Assembly: GCF_021648855.1 (NCBI RefSeq)
Contig: NZ_JAKJHX010000008.1
Location: 1 to 64,000 of the forward strand
Reading direction: 5' to 3'
From: Tychonema litorale BBK16
GTDB taxonomy: Bacteria; Cyanobacteriota; Cyanobacteriia; Cyanobacteriales; Microcoleaceae
DNA length: 64,000 bases
A model generated the notes under the pieces. That model did no database searches, had not been told where the DNA came from, and saw only the letters and a list, made by a program, of their open reading frames with translations. The position numbers and the translations under genes are program-made. The first letter of the stretch is position 1. Every line of letters starts with the position of its first letter. Shown in pieces: positions 19,708 through 28,365 of this stretch.

Positions 19708-22203
19708 TCAATCTGCGGTTCTCAAATTCATCAAATAATAAATCGCCCAAATAGCCATCGGCCGCAAATAGTGACAAGCCCGAAAAGTCCCCGCCGCCGT
19801 AATCGCTTCCGGTGTCCGAAACTGCAACCCATTCTCATAAATCTGCTTCACCACCGCATCCGTCAACTTAAACGCCTTCTCCTCCATTCCCATCTGCACC
19901 AAAAAAGCCGCCAACCCAAAATTAATCCCCGTCCAAACTTCCAAAGGATGAGTTGCATTCGGATTTTCCGGTGTACCATTCAACATCACCCCATTCGCCG
20001 CCCCAAACTCACCATCTTTGAACTTCAAGAAACAAGATTCATACACAGTCTCTAAGGCGCTAACTGCACATTCTGGTGGCACAATATCTGGCAATCCCAA
20101 CAGTTGTGCGTAAAATTGACCGCATAATTGATCAGTCATCACCACTTCGGAATTACTCTCGCTATCCAAACGGTAATATTGACCATTCCAGAGTTTTTCT
20201 TGATAAGTTGGTCTGGCTTGTTCCAGCCAACTGTGATATAATGCAATCTTGGATTGGGGATTGGGAATTATCTCTGGCGCTGTGTCTTCTAAGATTTCGC
20301 CGATCGCGATCGCACTCTCCAGCGCAGCCAACCACAAACCACCGCAATAGGCACTAATCCCCCGCATTTGCCAATCATCAAACGTCTGATCCGGTGCTCC
20401 CGAATTCTCAGGAATCCCGTCCCCATCCTCATCAAAGGTTTTCAGATAAGCCAAAGCCTCAACAATCGCCGGCCAACAATCTTGCAAAAACTCATGATCT
20501 GTGCTACCAGTCAACAAGAAATCCCGATAAACCTGCAACACAAAATCGCAAGGTAAATCCTTCCACAAATTGCAATCTTGATAGCTAGTATAATTCGTTT
20601 TCTCCCAAGGATGTTCGTTCGGAGCACCCAAATCATGCGGAGTCGCACCGACTGCTTTCCGAATCGCCGATGCTTGATTCCAGCCCACAATTCTCGGCGT
20701 ATCATCCCCAGTCGAAATTGCCCGCGCAAAAGCGATCATTACCGATTTTTCTAATTCCGGCCACAGCATCAACAAAGCAAAAGAACCGTAAAGACGCACG
20801 TCTAAACTTTCATACCAACGGTAATCTATGCACTCCAAAACTCCAAATTGACCCTTCGGATCCCGTTCATCAGCCGCACTCCAAAGCGTACCACCGTCAG
20901 TTAGGATATACAACTCATTAAACAGCGCCATTTTGAAACTATCTGATAAATCTTCCCGTGACAAAATCGGTTTTTGCCAAGCTTCAATATTTTCGCGCCA
21001 ACTATCAGAATGCTTCATCGCCGTGCGGATTATCGGCCAAGCATTTTTGCCATTGCGCCCAAAGAAATCTGTATAGCGGCGGTAATACTCAACTCCGGGT
21101 GCAAATTCAGTAATGGGCAAATCCCATGATAAAATGAAGGGAATCTTGCGAGTTTTTCCTGGTCTGATTGTAAACCGGACTGCGATCGCACAAGCGGATC
21201 TTTCTCCCGGATTGCAGGCTGTCTCATCTTTGTCATCCAACAAAAAGCCGTCAGCAGAAAAGTTCTGCCAGATATCATCGCCTTTCCCCGCAGGGTTCCA
21301 GCGAGTTTGATAGAATACTTCTACGGCTGGATTGGTGATAGTTGCGATCGCCCATTGTCCATCCCCTTCTTTTGGCCGATCATCAGCATTTAAGCGCGTC
21401 ATCACGCAGCCAATCCGATGAAAGTCTTCCACCAACAAATTCATATTTCCGCCACTTTCTCCCCATCGAGGCTGATAGTCATAGGCGGGACTACCATCAT
21501 CTCGAACTTTAACGGGAACCCCCCCGTACCCCCCCTTAGTAAGGGGGGGCTGGGGGGGTATAGCATTAGTAAACCAGCCGACAATATTCTCCCAAGTTAA
21601 CATGATGCTGAGAGTAATCGGCGCATCTGTAGGATTGTGTGCTACCCACTCAAACATGGCTACCGGATAACTGCTTTCTTGATAGTTGTGAGGTATAATT
21701 GGTGAAAATTGTTCGCAACTTAATTCAGCCTGAAATACATTTTCATAAACAAACCAACTCCGAGGATACAAAGCATGATAAGTCCCGGAAGAATTCAATT
21801 CTTCCTTCTTCTTTTCATCCGTTACATCCATTACAAAATCCGTTGCCGAACTTCCTTCCTTGGGATACCATTTCCAACTAGATAAACAGCCATCTGTGGG
21901 CGGTTCAGTACACAGTGAATAAGCTTGTTTCTTGCCACCAGATTCTTCAAAAACGCTGAACTGACAAGCAGGCAAACTATTAAAAATATGTTCTCCACCG
22001 TCGATATGCCACAGGTTAAAGTCTCCACGGTGCGATCGCCCAATACAGCCTGCACCGAAGCCACCCAAGGGCATTCCGTGCCAAGGGCCGTCGTCAAGAT
22101 TGCTGGCGTAGCGGACTGTGTAGGGGTTGTCCCAACCGAGGCCAATGGCGCGTTTCCAGGTGTGTGGAGGGATGTTTGGATTGGATGTGCGATCGTTATT
22201 CAT
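19708..22203 (-). CDS. GH116 family beta-glucosidase / GBA2-type glucosylceramidase
   Basis: An 831-residue GH116 enzyme of the non-lysosomal glucosylceramidase type, which hydrolyses beta-glucosides or glucosylated lipids. The N-terminal beta domain covers about 1-340 (GMPLGGFGAGCIGRSHRGDFNLWHI) and an (alpha/alpha)6 barrel the rest. By recalled alignment with human GBA2, the nucleophile is the Glu in FGVLECIDYRWYESLDV (about residue 455) and the acid/base the Asp in PDQTFDDW (about residue 607). The end ATHPLEVWTGINFGLAAF and CHYLRPMAIWAIYYL is also typical. No signal peptide is visible, so it is probably cytoplasmic. A GC-rich palindrome at 21518-21559 adds an in-frame peptide IPPQPPLTKGGYGGVPV at about residues 214-230. 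Confidence 0.93.
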   Translation of the reverse strand: MNNDRTSNPNIPPHTWKRAIGLGWDNPYTVRYASNLDDGPWHGMPLGGFGAGCIGRSHRGDFNLWHIDGGEHIFNSLPACQFSVFEESGGKKQAYSLCTEPPTDGCLSSWKWYPKEGSSATDFVMDVTDEKKKEELNSSGTYHALYPRSWFVYENVFQAELSCEQFSPIIPHNYQESSYPVAMFEWVAHNPTDAPITLSIMLTWENIVGWFTNAIPPQPPLTKGGYGGVPVKVRDDGSPAYDYQPRWGESGGNMNLLVEDFHRIGCVMTRLNADDRPKEGDGQWAIATITNPAVEVFYQTRWNPAGKGDDIWQNFSADGFLLDDKDETACNPGERSACAIAVRFTIRPGKTRKIPFILSWDLPITEFAPGVEYYRRYTDFFGRNGKNAWPIIRTAMKHSDSWRENIEAWQKPILSREDLSDSFKMALFNELYILTDGGTLWSAADERDPKGQFGVLECIDYRWYESLDVRLYGSFALLMLWPELEKSVMIAFARAISTGDDTPRIVGWNQASAIRKAVGATPHDLGAPNEHPWEKTNYTSYQDCNLWKDLPCDFVLQVYRDFLLTGSTDHEFLQDCWPAIVEALAYLKTFDEDGDGIPENSGAPDQTFDDWQMRGISAYCGGLWLAALESAIAIGEILEDTAPEIIPNPQSKIALYHSWLEQARPTYQEKLWNGQYYRLDSESNSEVVMTDQLCGQFYAQLLGLPDIVPPECAVSALETVYESCFLKFKDGEFGAANGVMLNGTPENPNATHPLEVWTGINFGLAAFLVQMGMEEKAFKLTDAVVKQIYENGLQFRTPEAITAAGTFRACHYLRPMAIWAIYYLMNLRTAD
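21518..21559. repeat. Palindromic repeat inserted in frame within the GH116 gene
   Basis: A near-perfect 42-bp palindrome of C-runs and G-runs with the centre CTTAGTAAG lies inside the coding region. It is read as PQPPLTKGGYGG on the minus strand. The same core, CCCCCCTTAATAAGGGGGGG, is found in the non-coding element at 22955-23039. Confidence 0.9.
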
Positions 22204-22276
22204 ACCAATTAATCGATTTTAGATTTTGGATTTTAGATTCAAGAAAGCAACTTCACCGATTGATACAGAGCCAGGT

Positions 22277-22882
22277 TTATCGAGGCAGAATATCATCTAA
22301 CCGAAGTTGCAAGTTGCTTAGCAGAGGAGAAATAATCGGCTGTCCGAGTCGAAATTGTTGCTGAATATAATCTTGGTCAATCAGTTGACAAACTGTGATA
22401 GTAGGTTGTTTTGGTTTACCGATAAAAGCCACGCCTCCCAATCCGCGATAATCAACAATCCAATATTCAGGAATTCCTAAAAGAGCATATTCTTCAACTT
22501 TGCGGGCGTAATCTGTTTCCCAATTAGTGCTGACGACTTCTACCACCAATTTAAGAGATCGCCCTAACGTAATCACCGGTTCTCTTTCCCAGAGGGGTTC
22601 GCTGACAAGGGCGGTTTCATCTAACACGACAATATCAGGACGACGCGCCGTAGCTGCACCGGAAAATGGACGGATCAAACAAGTGCGGGGAATGAACCAA
22701 GGTAGTTTTTCGGCTGCGAGGATGATGCCGATTTGAGTTGCTAGCTTACCGCCGACGGTTTCGTGGGGGCCTGTGGGTTCCATCTCAACTAATTCTCCGT
22801 CAGCAAGTTCGTAGCGGAAGTTGTCACAATATTGATCGAGGAATGTTTCAAAGGTTAGGAGTTTTTGCGCGGTGTAAGCCAT
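22277..22882 (-). CDS. Uma2 family endonuclease-like protein (DUF820)
   Basis: A 201-residue member of the Uma2/DUF820 family, which has a PD-(D/E)XK nuclease-like fold and is heavily expanded in cyanobacteria; cellular roles are mostly unknown. Typical elements are YELADGELVEMEPTGPHE near the N-terminus, RPDIVVLDE at about 80-88, LVVEVVSTNWETDYARKVEEYALLGIPEYWIVDYRG at about 111-146 (quoted here as separate motifs VVEVVS, RKVEEY and EYWIVD), and QLRLDDILP at the end. The catalytic-type acidic residues and Lys are present. It is a single gene with no partner in the vicinity. Confidence 0.9.
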   Translation of the reverse strand: MAYTAQKLLTFETFLDQYCDNFRYELADGELVEMEPTGPHETVGGKLATQIGIILAAEKLPWFIPRTCLIRPFSGAATARRPDIVVLDETALVSEPLWEREPVITLGRSLKLVVEVVSTNWETDYARKVEEYALLGIPEYWIVDYRGLGGVAFIGKPKQPTITVCQLIDQDYIQQQFRLGQPIISPLLSNLQLRLDDILPR

Positions 22883-22954
22883 TAGAAATCAATACTTTTT
22901 TGCTTGATTTTAATTACTTTAGTTTAGCATTCTTCTCAAATAAAACTAACCCGG

Positions 22955-23039
22955 AGATCCCCCCTAGCCCCCCTTAATAAGGGGGGGACAAGAAATATTC
23001 TCAAAGTCCCCCTACAACCAGGGGGATTTAGGGGGATCT
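22955..23039. repeat. 85-bp MITE-like element with C/G-run palindromes
   Basis: The element begins AGATCCCCC and ends GGGGGATCT, with two internal sub-palindromes: CCCCCCTTAATAAGGGGGGG and CCCCCTACAACCAGGGGG. It lies between the Uma2 gene and the gamma-carbonic-anhydrase-like gene and shares its core with the insertion in the GH116 gene. Confidence 0.85.
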
Positions 23040-23104
23040 AGACTTCGATAAAAACGAGAGAGACAGAGGGTTTCAGTTTTAAGTTGACATGAATGTTGAA
23101 AACC

Positions 23105-23662
23105 TTATTCCGTCACCTCAGCAAATCCCAAATCTGTTCCTTTCCCCGCGTGTACCAAAGCCAACTTTTCGTAACGCTTAGCGTGCTCGATTAATCCCGC
23201 GGCTTCCTCTTCAGACAAGTCTCGCAGCGGCTTCGCAGGTACTCCCGCAACTAGGGTGTAAGGCGGCACATCCTTGGTGACAACAGCACCCGCACCGACA
23301 ATACAGCCTGTTCCTACCCTAACGCCATCTAGGACGATCGCACCTATCCCAATTAAACAACCCCGTTCAATGTAAGCTGAGTGAATCACGGCTCGGTGTC
23401 CGATCGTCACAAAATCTTCCAAAACCGTCGGTTTACCCGGATCTCCGTGTAAAATAGCTCCATCTTGGATATTGCTGCTACAGCCGATCGCAATGCACTC
23501 CACGTCCCCCCGCACCACCGCCCCGTACCAAATACTCGCCCCCGCACCCACCTCCACCCTGCCGATGACAACAGCGTTTTGGGCAACAAAAGCAGCTTGG
23601 GAAACATCTGGAATCGGCCAATAGGAAGGGAGTTTAATCAGAGATTCATTGAGATTGCTCAT
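23105..23662 (-). CDS. Gamma-carbonic anhydrase-like hexapeptide-repeat protein
   Basis: A 185-residue left-handed beta-helix protein of the gamma-carbonic anhydrase/PaaY/YrdA group. Hexapeptide repeats run from about residue 25 to 145 ([38 protein letters not shown]). The three positions that bind zinc in the family have His: ILHGD, TIGHR and VIHSA (about residues 72, 89 and 94). The ending [17 protein letters not shown] is typical. Family members are trimers; some are active carbonic anhydrases and others have CoA-related or unknown roles, so the activity is not certain. Confidence 0.88.
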   Translation of the reverse strand: MSNLNESLIKLPSYWPIPDVSQAAFVAQNAVVIGRVEVGAGASIWYGAVVRGDVECIAIGCSSNIQDGAILHGDPGKPTVLEDFVTIGHRAVIHSAYIERGCLIGIGAIVLDGVRVGTGCIVGAGAVVTKDVPPYTLVAGVPAKPLRDLSEEEAAGLIEHAKRYEKLALVHAGKGTDLGFAEVTE

Positions 23663-23767
23663 TTGTTAGTGGATGGATTTACTTTTAACAGATTAATCAA
23701 TTCTCGATACAAGATATAATAAAAGTATTTGGGACTTTTGCAGAGAAAAAATTTAGGGACGCACTAC

Positions 23768-24277
23768 ATGATCGAAGTAGCTTTGCAATATCCGATGTTT
23801 GGCCCGGAGATTCAGTGTCCCCACTGTCGCCAAACGATTCCAGCCCTAACCCTCACGGATGCCTATTTGTGTCCGCGTCACGGGGCATTTGAGGCCGATC
23901 CAAAAACGGGGGATTTAGTTCACCTTCAGTCTGGGCGACACTGGCGCCACTGGGAGGATGAATGGTATCGCCAGCACACTCACCCCGATGGAATTCGGTT
24001 TGAAATTCACGAAGCGCTCGATCGACTCTATACTCAAGGCTATCGAGCAACTCGCATCATCATTGCCCAACGCTATCGGGAATTAATCAGCGTTTATTTA
24101 GAACGCAGCACATCTTGGAGGGGTGAATCGGAATCGCCGATGCCGAAGCTTTACGGTTTACCTGTCGATTTTAGCCCCGAATCCCAGGAGGAATCTTGCT
24201 GGGAAGTGATTAATTTTGACCTGGAAAAAGAGCCGGGAGTTCCGATTCGATATCCCTATTTTCGGTTGTTTGAATAG
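23768..24277 (+). CDS. Conserved cyanobacterial protein, TIGR02652 family
   Basis: A 169-residue cytoplasmic protein of unknown function recognised as the cyanobacterial TIGR02652 family. A zinc-ribbon-like part has CPHC near residue 17 and a second pair in CPRHG near residue 36. This is followed by the strongly conserved RHWRHWEDEWYRQHTHPDGIRFEIHE (seen as RHWRHWEDEW and THPDGIRFEI) and an alpha-helical part with GYRATRIIIAQRYRELI. The frame is open upstream to 23729, but ATG 23768 starts the conserved sequence. Confidence 0.85.
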   Translation: MIEVALQYPMFGPEIQCPHCRQTIPALTLTDAYLCPRHGAFEADPKTGDLVHLQSGRHWRHWEDEWYRQHTHPDGIRFEIHEALDRLYTQGYRATRIIIAQRYRELISVYLERSTSWRGESESPMPKLYGLPVDFSPESQEESCWEVINFDLEKEPGVPIRYPYFRLFE

Positions 24278-24281
24278 TCCG

Positions 24282-24383
24282 TAGTCATTAGTCATTAGTC
24301 ATTAGTCATTAGTCATTAGTCATTAGTCATTAGTCATTTGTTGCTTCCAGTTACCAATGCCCGATGCCCGATGCCCGATGCCC
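24282..24383. repeat. Heptamer tandem repeats TAGTCAT and ATGCCCG
   Basis: About eight TAGTCAT units (24282-24337) are followed after a short spacer by three ATGCCCG units and then AATTCCC units. They fill the gap between the TIGR02652 and VOC genes and run into the apparent 5' end of the VOC reading frame. Confidence 0.92.
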
Positions 24384-24404
24384 AATTCCCAATTCCAAAA
24401 TCAA

Positions 24405-24839
24405 ATGCACCACGCCTCGATTCGCACTGCTAACATTCACCGGGCGATCGCCTTTTACGAACAGTTGGGATTTACTGTGAGCGATCGCTTTACCACCGGT
24501 TACACTCTAGCCTGTTGGATGGAAGGTCTCAAGGGACGCATCGAACTAATTCAAATCCCGGAACCAAAACCCGCACCGGATGCTTTTGGAGACGAGCATT
24601 ATGTTGGATACTATCATTTATCCTTTGATTTAACTGAGGCGACAACTGATTTGCCTAGTTGGTTAGATTCTCTAAAAAAGCGGTTTCAGGAAGCAGCCTC
24701 CGAGGAACCAAGCCAGTTTCAACCGCTGAAAGTTTTATTAGAACCGACTCAACAGGCGATCGGAAATCATGTTTATGAAGTGGCTTTTATTGCCGATACA
24801 GACGGATTGCCTTTAGAGTTTATCCGGCGGATTAATTAG
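24405..24839 (+). CDS. VOC (glyoxalase/dioxygenase superfamily) protein
   Basis: A 144-residue protein with the VOC fold, beginning MHHASIRTANIHRAIAFYEQLG, where the His of MHHASIRT and a later Glu in LPLEFIRRI are the usual metal-binding positions. The frame is open upstream to 24357, but those 16 codons are heptamer repeat DNA and the conserved fold starts exactly at ATG 24405. The substrate cannot be told from the sequence; the family includes glyoxalase I, ring-cleavage dioxygenases and resistance proteins. Confidence 0.85.
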   Translation: MHHASIRTANIHRAIAFYEQLGFTVSDRFTTGYTLACWMEGLKGRIELIQIPEPKPAPDAFGDEHYVGYYHLSFDLTEATTDLPSWLDSLKKRFQEAASEEPSQFQPLKVLLEPTQQAIGNHVYEVAFIADTDGLPLEFIRRIN

Positions 24840-24898
24840 TTAATCACTAATGACTGCCGATAATCATCTAAGATGTACATTCTGAGGTTAAAAATACT

Positions 24899-25819
24899 AT
24901 GCGTCGTCAACGTTCTCTGCCCTGGCTTCACCGTTATTCTCGCCCGATCATGGCAGGAATTGCAAGTATTGGGGCTGCGATCACTGCCTATTTAACCGCT
25001 GTCAAGTTATCCCAAGGAGCGGTAACTTGTCCCATAGCCGGCTGCGATATCGTGCTTTCGAGTCCCTATGCCTATGTCTTTGGTTTGCCTCTTTCTCTCT
25101 TTGGTTTTTTGGGCTATTTGAGCATGATCATTTTTGCGGTAGCTCCGCTATTTGTCAATCCCTCTGAACAGAAGAGTCTCCGTTCTACGTTAGAGTCTTG
25201 GACGGGACTATTTTTGTTTGCTGGTGGCACAGCTATGATGATTTTTAGCGGATATCTGATGTATGTACTGACTGTTGATATCAAAGCAACTTGTATTTAC
25301 TGTATTGCCTCTGCTTTGTTTGCAACTAGCTTGTTTGTCTTAGCCTTAATCGGTCGCGAATGGGATGATATTGGACAACTATTTTTCATCGGAATTCTGG
25401 TATCTATGTTAGTGCTTATCTCTTCTCTGGCTCTTTATGCTGATGTGAATAATCTCGGTACAGCTAGGGAGACCAGCATGAATACTACGACGATTTCTGG
25501 TACTTCAGAAATTGCTTTAGCACAGCATTTAAAAAGAGTGGAAGCTAAAATGTACGGCTCTTTTACCTGCTCTCATTGTCAGATGCAGAAGAACAGTTTT
25601 GGCAAAGAGGCATCTCGCATTTTCAATTATATCGAGTGTAATCCTCAAGGGAAAAATGCGAGGCCTGATCTTTGTCAAGCTGCGAAGATTGAGGCTACTC
25701 CTGCTTGGGAAATTAACGGTAAGTTTTACGCAGGGAAAAAATCATTGAATGAGTTAGCTGATTTATCTGGCTATCAGGGAAGTCGGGAATTTCTAAATCT
25801 GTCAAGTCAGGAACGTTGA
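24899..25819 (+). CDS. VKOR-thioredoxin fusion (disulfide bond formation)
   Basis: Membrane oxidoreductase of 306 residues that forms disulfides in exported proteins by passing electrons to quinone. The N-terminal VKOR domain has about five membrane helices. It contains the loop cysteines in VTCPIAGC (about 44 and 50), the conserved Ser of the family in SPYAYVFGLPLSLFG and the active-site pair CIYC (about 131-134). A lumenal or periplasmic thioredoxin-like domain follows from about 205, with FTCSHCQ (about 224-227) and a second pair in IECNPQG and DLCQAA. The arrangement matches cyanobacterial VKOR homologues with a fused Trx partner. GAGGT precedes ATG 24899. A paralogue of its Trx domain is encoded alone at 31208-31741. 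Confidence 0.95.
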   Translation: MRRQRSLPWLHRYSRPIMAGIASIGAAITAYLTAVKLSQGAVTCPIAGCDIVLSSPYAYVFGLPLSLFGFLGYLSMIIFAVAPLFVNPSEQKSLRSTLESWTGLFLFAGGTAMMIFSGYLMYVLTVDIKATCIYCIASALFATSLFVLALIGREWDDIGQLFFIGILVSMLVLISSLALYADVNNLGTARETSMNTTTISGTSEIALAQHLKRVEAKMYGSFTCSHCQMQKNSFGKEASRIFNYIECNPQGKNARPDLCQAAKIEATPAWEINGKFYAGKKSLNELADLSGYQGSREFLNLSSQER

Positions 25820-25864
25820 CAATAGTGCCGTGTCCTAATTTCTTGGATTTGTTGCTACAAAAAT

Positions 25865-25886
25865 AAAACCCGCCGACGCGGGTTTT
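25865..25886. terminator. Bidirectional rho-independent terminator
   Basis: Perfect stem AAAACCCGC / GCGGGTTTT with a four-base CGAC loop. It has T-runs on both strands and lies between the convergent VKOR and carboxyl-terminal protease genes, so it can terminate both. Confidence 0.9.
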
Positions 25887-25922
25887 ATCTTAAAGCTAAT
25901 TGTTAATTACTGCCAATTTCAT

Positions 25923-27242
25923 CTACTTCTGAGGAACAAGAGCTTCATTAGCAGCGACGGGACGGGGCGAGGAAGCGGTAGTTTTCAAAAGTGCGATCGC
26001 CTGGGCGTAAACAGGATCGTCCTTAGTCGCAACTAACGTCGGTTTTTTGGCTAATTTTAGCTTTTGTTCGTCCGTTACTACGACTTTGACATCGGGAGTA
26101 ACGCCCTTGTGGCTGATATCAGTACCGTTGGGAGTATAGTAGTGTGCGATCGTCACTGCTAAGCCCGAACCGTCGGATAAAGAATGCACTGACTGTACTA
26201 AAGCTTTGCCAAAAGTTTGACCGCCCATCACGGTAGCGCGCTTGTTGTCCTTGAGTGCACCTGCCAAAATCTCGCTAGCACTCGCGGAGTTGTCGTCTAC
26301 AAGTACCACCACAGGCTTGTCAGTAATCGCAGTGCGATTGGCCTTCATTTCCTGAGAATCTCCGGCGCGATCGACTGTACGAACGATCGCACCTGTATCC
26401 ATCCACATCCGAGCGATATCAATGCTGACTCGCAGCAATCCACCAGGATTACCGCGCAAATCCAACACAAAAGCATCAGCTTTTTGATCCGAGAGCTTTT
26501 TAATTGCCGCCTGCATTTGTTCGCCTGCGTGGGAGCTAAACTCTTGTAAACGGATGTAACCGACGTTCTTACCCGCTTCATTCTTGAGGCTGTAGCGGAC
26601 TGCTGCTACCTCAATTCTTGCCCTAGTCAGGGTGATGTCAAACTCGCTTTTGCCCTGACGAGCCATCCGCAGTGTGACTTTCGTACCTTCAGCGCCCCGA
26701 ATTATTTGAGCTGCATCGGCTACAGTCATGCCTTTGGTAGGTTTGCCATCAATCACCAAAATGCGATCGCCCGCTTGAATCCCAGCCTTGATAGCCGGGG
26801 AATTTTCCATCGGCTCAACAACTGTAATGTCCTTGGTTTTCTCGTCCGCTTCCAGCCTCATCCCTACCCCTGTCAGTTCCCCAGAGGTTTGACTGGTGAG
26901 TGCTTCGTACTGCTTCGGGTCCATGAAGCGCGTGTAGGGGTCGTTTAACTTTTCTAAGGCTTTGCGGAGGGCGGTGTAGGCTGCTTCGCGAGAGCTATAA
27001 TCTTTGCTCAGCAAGTCTTTGCGGGCCACTTGCCAGTCAGTCTTATTGAAGCTGCCATCAACATACTCCCGGTTGACAATTTGCCAAGCTTCATCTAAAA
27101 CAGCTTTGGGGCTATCTTGCAGCTCAGCGCGGACTGATTGACTCAGACCGGGCACAAGTAAAGATATGGAAGCGGTTGTGGCGATCGCCCCACTGAACAG
27201 GGCTGCCTGTAACTTAGAAAAGCGTCTGCGGGCTACATTCAT
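25923..27242 (-). CDS. Carboxyl-terminal processing protease (S41, CtpA/B-like)
   Basis: A 439-residue exported serine protease of the CTP family. An N-terminal hydrophobic segment (about residues 14-35) is the signal or anchor. A PDZ domain at about 105-190 (ELTGVGMRLE, SPAIKAGIQAGDRILVIDG) precedes the S41 catalytic domain. The catalytic Ser is in NSASASEILAGAL (about 320) and the general-base Lys in GGQTFGKALVQ (about 345). The RGNPGGLL oxyanion region is present. Cyanobacterial CTPs include the enzyme maturing the D1 protein of photosystem II (CtpA) and its paralogues CtpB and CtpC; which paralogue this is cannot be told without a tree. Confidence 0.95.
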   Translation of the reverse strand: MNVARRRFSKLQAALFSGAIATTASISLLVPGLSQSVRAELQDSPKAVLDEAWQIVNREYVDGSFNKTDWQVARKDLLSKDYSSREAAYTALRKALEKLNDPYTRFMDPKQYEALTSQTSGELTGVGMRLEADEKTKDITVVEPMENSPAIKAGIQAGDRILVIDGKPTKGMTVADAAQIIRGAEGTKVTLRMARQGKSEFDITLTRARIEVAAVRYSLKNEAGKNVGYIRLQEFSSHAGEQMQAAIKKLSDQKADAFVLDLRGNPGGLLRVSIDIARMWMDTGAIVRTVDRAGDSQEMKANRTAITDKPVVVLVDDNSASASEILAGALKDNKRATVMGGQTFGKALVQSVHSLSDGSGLAVTIAHYYTPNGTDISHKGVTPDVKVVVTDEQKLKLAKKPTLVATKDDPVYAQAIALLKTTASSPRPVAANEALVPQK

Positions 27243-27437
27243 AGAATTTTGCTCAATTTTATTTTAGATTTTTGAGTGGAGATTTTAGAGCATTAGAAAA
27301 CTAAAATCTCTACTTAAACTATGTTATGGAGGTTACACCATCCTTTTGTATAGTTTAACGACCTTGATAGTCGATCGCCAACCAATCATTGCTTTATTTT
27401 AATTAAAATTAATTAAAATCCTATATTTGATAGTACC

Positions 27438-28265
27438 GTGAAAGCTAAAATCGAACTATTTTCGCAAAAGTGGTTGAGTTTGCTAGTCAGTGGAATTATT
27501 GCCACAGCAGCCTTAGCAGGAGTCGTTACCATACAGTCCAATCGGCAATTAGGCGGAATTAGTGCGATGGAAACTGAGGGGTCAAAGCCCGCACCTGCAA
27601 TCTCTGCTGCCAGTTTCAAACAATCCGAACAGCAAGAGGCCCTGCGACTGAAAATGCTTAAAGCTCTTCCTAGTTTTGGATTTGACAATTTAGTTGCAGA
27701 TTGGACATTTCTCAAATTTTTGCAATATTTTGGCGATGACGAAGCGCGAGACGTCACAGGTTACAGCCTGAGTCCTGATTATTTTGACCTCATCACGCGA
27801 CGCGATCCCCGGCGAGTGGAAATTTACCCGTTTCTGTCAGTTGCTGTTTCTTTTTACCAAGGAAAGCCCGAAATTGCCGTGCAGTTGATGGAACGCGGTA
27901 CTAGCGCCCTTTCTCCACAAATTGACCCCAAAGCGTGGACAGTCTGGCGAAATAAAGGTCTCGATGAATTGTTGCTGCTGGGTGACATTCCTGGGTCAAT
28001 TCGATCGCACGAAATGGCTGCTGACTGGGTGGAAGGAACCCCACAAGGGCAGCAATTGGCACCAATGTTTCGTGCTACTGCTGAGTTTTTGCGTCGAGAT
28101 CCCGATAGCATCCAGGTGCGTTTTTCTGGTTGGAGTATGGTTTATGCTCAAACAAAGGACAAATTTGTGCAGCAAAGGGCGAAACAAGCTCTGGTAAAGT
28201 TGGGCGCTCAGGTTAAAAAGGATAAGGATGGAAATGAGAGTTTTATTTTGCCAGCCCGAAAGTAA
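27438..28265 (+). CDS. Conserved cyanobacterial protein with TPR-like helices
   Basis: A 275-residue protein starting at GTG 27438, with an N-terminal hydrophobic segment at about 12-30 that is a likely signal anchor. The remainder is helical and contains the well conserved LPSFGFDNLVADWTFLKFLQYFGDD and VEIYPFLSVAVSFYQGKPEIAVQLMERG (visible as GFDNLVADW and RVEIYPFLS), with spacing like short TPR hairpins. The C-terminus is Lys-rich. No enzymatic motif is visible. It starts divergently from the carboxyl-terminal protease gene, 195 bp apart, and is probably extracytoplasmic. The function is unknown. Confidence 0.75.
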   Translation: MKAKIELFSQKWLSLLVSGIIATAALAGVVTIQSNRQLGGISAMETEGSKPAPAISAASFKQSEQQEALRLKMLKALPSFGFDNLVADWTFLKFLQYFGDDEARDVTGYSLSPDYFDLITRRDPRRVEIYPFLSVAVSFYQGKPEIAVQLMERGTSALSPQIDPKAWTVWRNKGLDELLLLGDIPGSIRSHEMAADWVEGTPQGQQLAPMFRATAEFLRRDPDSIQVRFSGWSMVYAQTKDKFVQQRAKQALVKLGAQVKKDKDGNESFILPARK

Positions 28266-28365
28266 GTAGAAGGAAGAAGGAAGAAGGAAGAAGGAAGAAG
28301 GAAGAAGGAAGAATACCCTTCGACGCTTCGACTCCGCTCAGCGCACGACTCCGCTCAGGGTACTG
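28266..28365. repeat. GGAAGAA tandem repeat plus TTCGACT/GCTCAGG units
   Basis: Six or so GGAAGAA units are followed by several CTTCGACTCCGCTCAG-like units. The same composite occurs in the kdpF-kdpC gap (2007-2080). It separates the convergent 27438 and rluE genes. Confidence 0.88.
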
